Assembly (NCBI GenBank): GCA_903813345.2
Contig: CAIIXF020000005.1
Span: 39,621,375-39,685,374 of the forward strand
Direction of reading: 5' to 3'
From: Owenia fusiformis
Taxonomy: Eukaryota > Annelida > Polychaeta > Sabellida > Oweniidae
DNA: 64,000 bases
Positions 59,500-64,000 of this stretch are shown here, piece after piece. A model generated the notes under the pieces. It ran no database searches. It saw only the letters and a program-made list of their open reading frames with translations, and was not told the origin of the DNA. Within the stretch, counting starts at the first letter, position 1, and every line of letters starts with the position of its first letter. Position numbers and translations under genes: made by a program.

Positions 59500-59681
59500 T
59501 CTAAACCATAATTATCTAGAAATACCCTCAAGATAAAGATGAGTTCAATGTAACTTTCAAATTAAAGGAGAAATGCATGTTGTCGATATGATAACTTATA
59601 TTGTACTCATGCAAAAATACTTATTTATGTCATGGGCTTTCAACTAGAAAGCCCGAGTTTATGTACATGTGTACCTATGAG

Positions 59682-59687
59682 AATAAA
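59682..59687 (+). promoter_or_regulatory. Polyadenylation signal for the 58.7-59.5 kb gene
   Basis: AATAAA (in gaataaataa) lies 183 bp after the stop codon of the two-exon gene. Confidence 0.5.
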
Positions 59688-61185
59688 TAATAATTTTGAC
59701 ATTGCACATGTTGTGTATCTCATGTAACCCAACACTAGGCATTTGAACCCACTATTAATGAGTCGGATCATGCATTAGTTGTATTGTATACAGTAAGAGG
59801 GAGGTCAATGGATGACTTTTTTTATATAGTTACACAATTAAATTGAAATGGACATGAGCATTACTTCAGTCAATTGTAAGTTTCTATTTGTCCCAAAATT
59901 ATTGCGATGGAAGGACAGACGTGGGCAAAATTCAAAGAAACTGACTTGGGTTCTACAGTAGAACCATCTCCTCAAAAAGTTTTGATTTGGTCAATTGATT
60001 AGTGTCTCAGGAACATTTCAGTAAATAGTTTCATGATCAAAGAATGCGCATCAATAGTGTCAGATTCAGTCATTAATTATACATGAATAAAACATCTTGT
60101 GTTTGAACAGATGCATGCCTAGCTATGTGTGAAACTTCATCAAAATTACAGTACATTAAGAAGTGTATAAATTAAAAATAACACGTAGTTCCATTTTTAT
60201 TCAACATTTTTTGCAAAACTTTTAACACAAAATGTAATATGGTTTACATAAGATGCGCTACTAAACAACACCAAAATATGTTTCCTGAATATGCAACATC
60301 AACAGGTCTTTTTCCATTTTCCAATGACTACTATTTTCTGGTCATCTTACAAAAGGTACTCGATCACTGAGTTGTTAAGATTTGTTTGGGTTACCTTTTC
60401 TGGCTCACCCTGAAGTTCAAGCATATTCACGATATAAAGTATAAAACAAATTTCTAATCTGACATGCACTATTATCTAGACATCCTGGTTTCACGATTTC
60501 TGCATACTTAAAACTCAGCTATAGATATGAAACATAGCACTGGATACATGCTTTCAGAAAACGTGTGTTGAACGAGACTTATCGAAAGATAGACAGATAA
60601 CAGATTTTGTTTTTGTCTGTATTTTAGAAATGAACTCGTGAAGAGATTTCTCATACACTAAGAAAATATATTCCTTCATCTTCATCTTGAAGAATGCATA
60701 TCTTGAAGAGTATATTAGAAGGATAAATATACAATCTATTATTGCATCATTTGATATTACACGCTTTATATCAATTTGGATTTCTGATAAAATAAAACAC
60801 AATGCAGTATTTCAATACATTGCATCATATCAGTCACATAATAAGTGTCAATGTATAAAAATCTAGTGTATAAATAGAAAAATAAATTGTACATCATTGC
60901 AAAAATTACAAAAAATGTTCATCAGTCAATCATCCTTTAATATTTTGAGAGTTTTACAATGGCCCCTGTATACATTGTATAGTATATATTTACATGGGGC
61001 CTTTAACAGATTTTATTGCCATCTATTCATCTATGAATAAGTACTGATCGTTTAGCCCTGATTTAAATGTGTTTATCTAAACATACAACATTTAACACCC
61101 CCTAGTACAATCATAGCAACAAACATACATTTTTTCTACAAAGCATTTTAAAACTACACTATCACTAAAATGTGTAGATGTGAGG
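59688..61185. other. Convergent intergenic / EOGT 3' UTR region
   Basis: The unknown gene (plus) and EOGT (minus) converge here. TTTATT at 61011-61016 (AATAAA in EOGT sense) is one possible EOGT polyadenylation signal. Nothing else is recognisable. Confidence 0.4.
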
Positions 61186-63691
61186 TCAAAGTTCATCTTT
61201 TGTGTCTTCAGAATATTTATGATTCCTAGCCTCAATAAATGACGGATGGTTTCTCACATGATCTGCTGCATTGTGTACCATTCGCATAAATTCACGAACG
61301 TCAAAAGCATAGTTTGTAAATTTTTTATGAGCTCCTAGTTGCGGATGATGTCCCTGAAAAAATGAAAAAAGAAATGTTTTATACAATATGAGGAGAATAA
61401 TCACAATATAAATTATATATTATCCCAAATATATCAGATTTTACTTAAAAGGCTGCCATTAGTTTGTCCCTGTTTTCCAGATTCATTAAGAAGCAGATTA
61501 CACACAAGAACATATACACTGAAGTAAGAATTCAATCTCAGTTGTCCACATGATCCAACGGCTAGCATAGATAGCACAATAAAAGTTTGCATCCTTATTG
61601 ATTAGTAAGATTTTACCTCATCCTCCTGGTCTAGTTTGTCTATGTTCTCCCATGTCATGTACTTCACTCCCCTCAACCTGGCCAGGTCCTTGTAGCAGTT
61701 AGCGTCATCACAATTATACCTAAAATGCAGAGGTTGTCATATATTATTCATCACATACTACTAAAAATGTTTAAAAATATGAAAATCTTCTCCCATGGAA
61801 TTCAAACTTACGCTTCAAAGAGAACTCCCCAATCAGGCAGGAAGAGACCATGCGTAAGTCCTGACCCATGCATGCCTATGAATATATCACTGTTGTGGGT
61901 GGATCTCAACTGATCAGGAAATTTAAATGTTCTCCTGAAATAAATTTATAAAAAATACAAATGAATTTCTGTTCATACATGGTCTTACTAGTAGGTTGTG
62001 AGTCTATTACAGTAAATGAAGGACCAAGAAACCAAAGAAGGATCAACAAAAATTCTTGAAAAAATCTAAAAGATGGCTTGCTGACGATTAAACATGTTTT
62101 GGTATCTGATAGAATTAAAGCATTTGTAATTGTGGCTCATAAGAATGGATGTTTCAGCAAAAATTCAAAATACAAACATTCTGTCAAATAACAAACATCG
62201 TAAAACACAATAATACATGATGGGATTAAATGTTTTTGAGGATTAAAATGTTCATCGGTTGTTTAATTAGGATGTCACTCACCAGTTATAGTCTACTACA
62301 TTGACTTCATATTCTCCCACACTCTTCATGGCAGACACCAGCTTAAATAAAATAAAAATTCAATTTCAATATGATAAAATTTCACACAGTCATATTTCTA
62401 TAAAAATCAGCCTTACAAATACATTCTGGACATCACCTTAAGTAAATGAACTTAATAATATTCTACGCAGAAGTGGTCAAAGAAGTGGTGAAAAAATAAA
62501 GGACAAAGCCATACCTCTTCTTGATTGAGGAACTTCCTGTACTTAGTACTCCGTGACAACAATGTGATTCTAATCTTGGACTTCTGAAATATTATTACAA
62601 AATAAACCTTTATTAATATCTCTTGATTCATGACCTGAAAAGTGGAACACCTCCATAAGTGGAACACTTTTCAGGCTCCTATAACATACTGACTTACTCT
62701 TGATTCTGCAACAACTCCCAAGTGGAACACTTTTGAGAGTATCTAAAAGTGTTCCACTTACATAGTTTTTACTGCAAGTCAATGGCTTTCATAATCCTAA
62801 TCACACCAAAGTGTTCAGCAAGATTTATTGTATCATTGTCATATTGTATCTGATAAAATATAAGTCACAGTCCCACCCCTATGTTATTCCACTATCTGTT
62901 TCCTTAAATATATTCTATTTCTAATTTTTTAGATTTCTATAATATTTTATAATGGCCTACCAGTGGGCCTGTCTGCTCTACATCCAGTCTGTGTAACACA
63001 TGTTGTGAGAAAGCCCTAAATAAACTGGTACCATAGCAACCAGGGACCTGGCAACAACATATTTCAAATACACAATACTATTTCATACGCACATAAAAAT
63101 TTGATAATTAGATTAAATCTATAAGGTTCACAAACTGAGTGAACAATTGTGAAATTGACCACTTTTTCATGAGTATATGCATCAGACTGTCTCATTATTG
63201 AAAATACATGAACTATACCGGTACTTGTTTACATTCTTTTACAACATTCAAAATTTTTATTTTACAATCCATATACAAATTAAGATATGAATGAAATAAA
63301 CACTTACTAATGGCATGTTGTAGTAGAGGCCGCTCCTCATCCTGGCCAGCAGGGAAAACATGCCTGACTTGAAACAGACCTAGAATGAAAAATATGCCAG
63401 ATTTGAAACAGACCTAGAATGAAAAATATGCCAGATTTGAAACAGACCTGGACATGCACAAGGCTAACTGGGCAAATTGTTTTTGTAATATATTATTAAA
63501 TCAGATATTATCTTACACATGATTCCATTGTAATCAACTTTTTCTCCTCTGACAATCACTGACAATACTTTAAATATCAAACACTACAACATATGTACCT
63601 TTTTGCCATCAAAGTCTTTTAGATGAATCACTGGATAGTCAGTAAATGCCTTCCAAGTGTCAGAGAAAAAATCTCCATAACCAGTATAACT
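61186..63691 (-). CDS. EOGT: EOGT, EGF-domain-specific O-GlcNAc transferase (3' half)
   Basis: Eight coding exons in order: 63599-63691, 63308-63379, 62961-63047, 62515-62583, 62283-62341, 61812-61934, 61617-61719 and 61186-61353; 257 aa, all phases consistent. The enzyme transfers GlcNAc from UDP-GlcNAc to Ser/Thr of folded EGF repeats (Notch and matrix proteins) in the ER lumen. It belongs to glycosyltransferase family 61. Landmarks: [58 protein letters not shown], the conserved active-site region [36 protein letters not shown] and [19 protein letters not shown]. It ends in KDEL, an ER-retrieval signal (HDEL in human, from memory). The signal peptide and N-terminal half lie beyond the right edge. 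The acceptor of exon 63308-63379 is triplicated in the adjoining intron. Confidence 0.97.
62640..62780. repeat. Dispersed repeat family C (copy in an EOGT intron)
   Basis: Contains AGTGGAACACCTCCATAAGT, repeated AAGTGGAACACTTTT and the inverted AAAAGTGTTCCACTT, ending TAGTTTTTACTGCA. Confidence 0.55.
63361..63455. repeat. 34-bp triplication spanning an EOGT acceptor
   Basis: The motif TTGAAACAGACCTAGAATGA occurs at about 63369 (across the exon start 63379 and its acceptor) and 63403, with a third, diverged copy near 63437. In gene sense each copy is intron end, AG, and the first ~18 exon bases. Confidence 0.85.
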
Positions 63692-63759
63692 CTGAAAGTT
63701 AAAGATAGAATCATCATATATCATAGCGCAGCAATCACTGTATCTAAGCTTTCGTATGA

Positions 63760-64000
63760 TATATGGTGACCATTTTGAATTCAGTGACTTTAAAATTTTT
63801 CTTTAAAATATCTCCTTGACTAGAGGTCTAACATCCATACAATTTAAAACAAATCTATGATCTGATATTTGAGTTATCAAAGATTATTTATTTTACAAAA
63901 TCTTAAAAAAATGGAAGCTTATTTCGAAATGCCATATTGGAAACCCTTATAGAGCAATACCTGAAGTCCAATACCCATGAGGTATCAACATTTGAACTAA
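63760..64000. repeat. Dispersed repeat family A (partial, diverged)
   Basis: Matches family A in GACCATTTTGAATTCAGTG and TTTGAGTTATCAAAGATTAT. It is cut by the window edge. Confidence 0.55.

Overview
This is a eukaryotic, AT-rich nuclear window with intron-bearing genes, long repeat-filled introns and many small DNA transposons. The gene set (Raf, DCAF1, EOGT, scramblase, a secreted C-type lectin) is animal. The repeats point to a marine lophotrochozoan, most likely a bivalve mollusc. The clues are tandem-core elements ending in a hairpin that resemble bivalve 'pearl'/Helentron elements, a dispersed 'ggacggacgaacc' repeat, and a family of small lectins. The bivalve assignment is inference; no species can be named from the sequence.

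Layout. (1) 1-15240, minus strand: the 5' half of a Raf-family kinase gene. Four coding exons carry the B-Raf-specific N-terminal segment and the start of the Ras-binding domain; the rest lies off the left edge. (2) 15.7-18.1 kb: intergenic, mostly a 39-bp minisatellite and a hairpin-ended tandem element. (3) 18744-46933, minus strand: a complete DCAF1 (VprBP/mahjong) gene, reconstructed here as 35 coding exons with consistent splice phases (about 1546 aa). It is the substrate receptor of a CUL4-DDB1 ubiquitin ligase. Its introns host, on the opposite strand, a complete C-type lectin gene (36062-37919), two LINE fragments, and a 2.7-kb element with terminal inverted repeats (TIRs) carrying its own zinc-finger reading frame (42716-45453). 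They also hold several inverted-repeat elements and satellites. (4) 47-51.3 kb: intergenic, with a 1-kb foldback element. (5) 51344-55082, plus strand: a six-exon scramblase-family gene, followed by a dead mariner element. (6) 58723-59499, plus strand: an unrecognised two-exon gene. (7) 61186-63691, minus strand: the 3' half of EOGT, the ER O-GlcNAc transferase for EGF domains, ending in KDEL.

The genes do not form one pathway. Raf acts in MAPK signalling, DCAF1 in ubiquitination, EOGT in ER glycosylation, the scramblase in membranes and the lectin in secreted recognition.

Most unusual pattern. In at least four places a short tandem duplication straddles an exon-intron boundary and multiplies an authentic splice site: the DCAF1 exon 26 donor (about 9 x 61 bp), the scramblase exon 2 acceptor (about 20 x 41 bp), an EOGT acceptor (3 x 34 bp), and the DCAF1 exon 9 acceptor (2 x 78 bp). 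The last leaves the only copy joined to downstream coding sequence 2 bp short and out of frame. Several transposons also lie within about 25 bp of splice sites.
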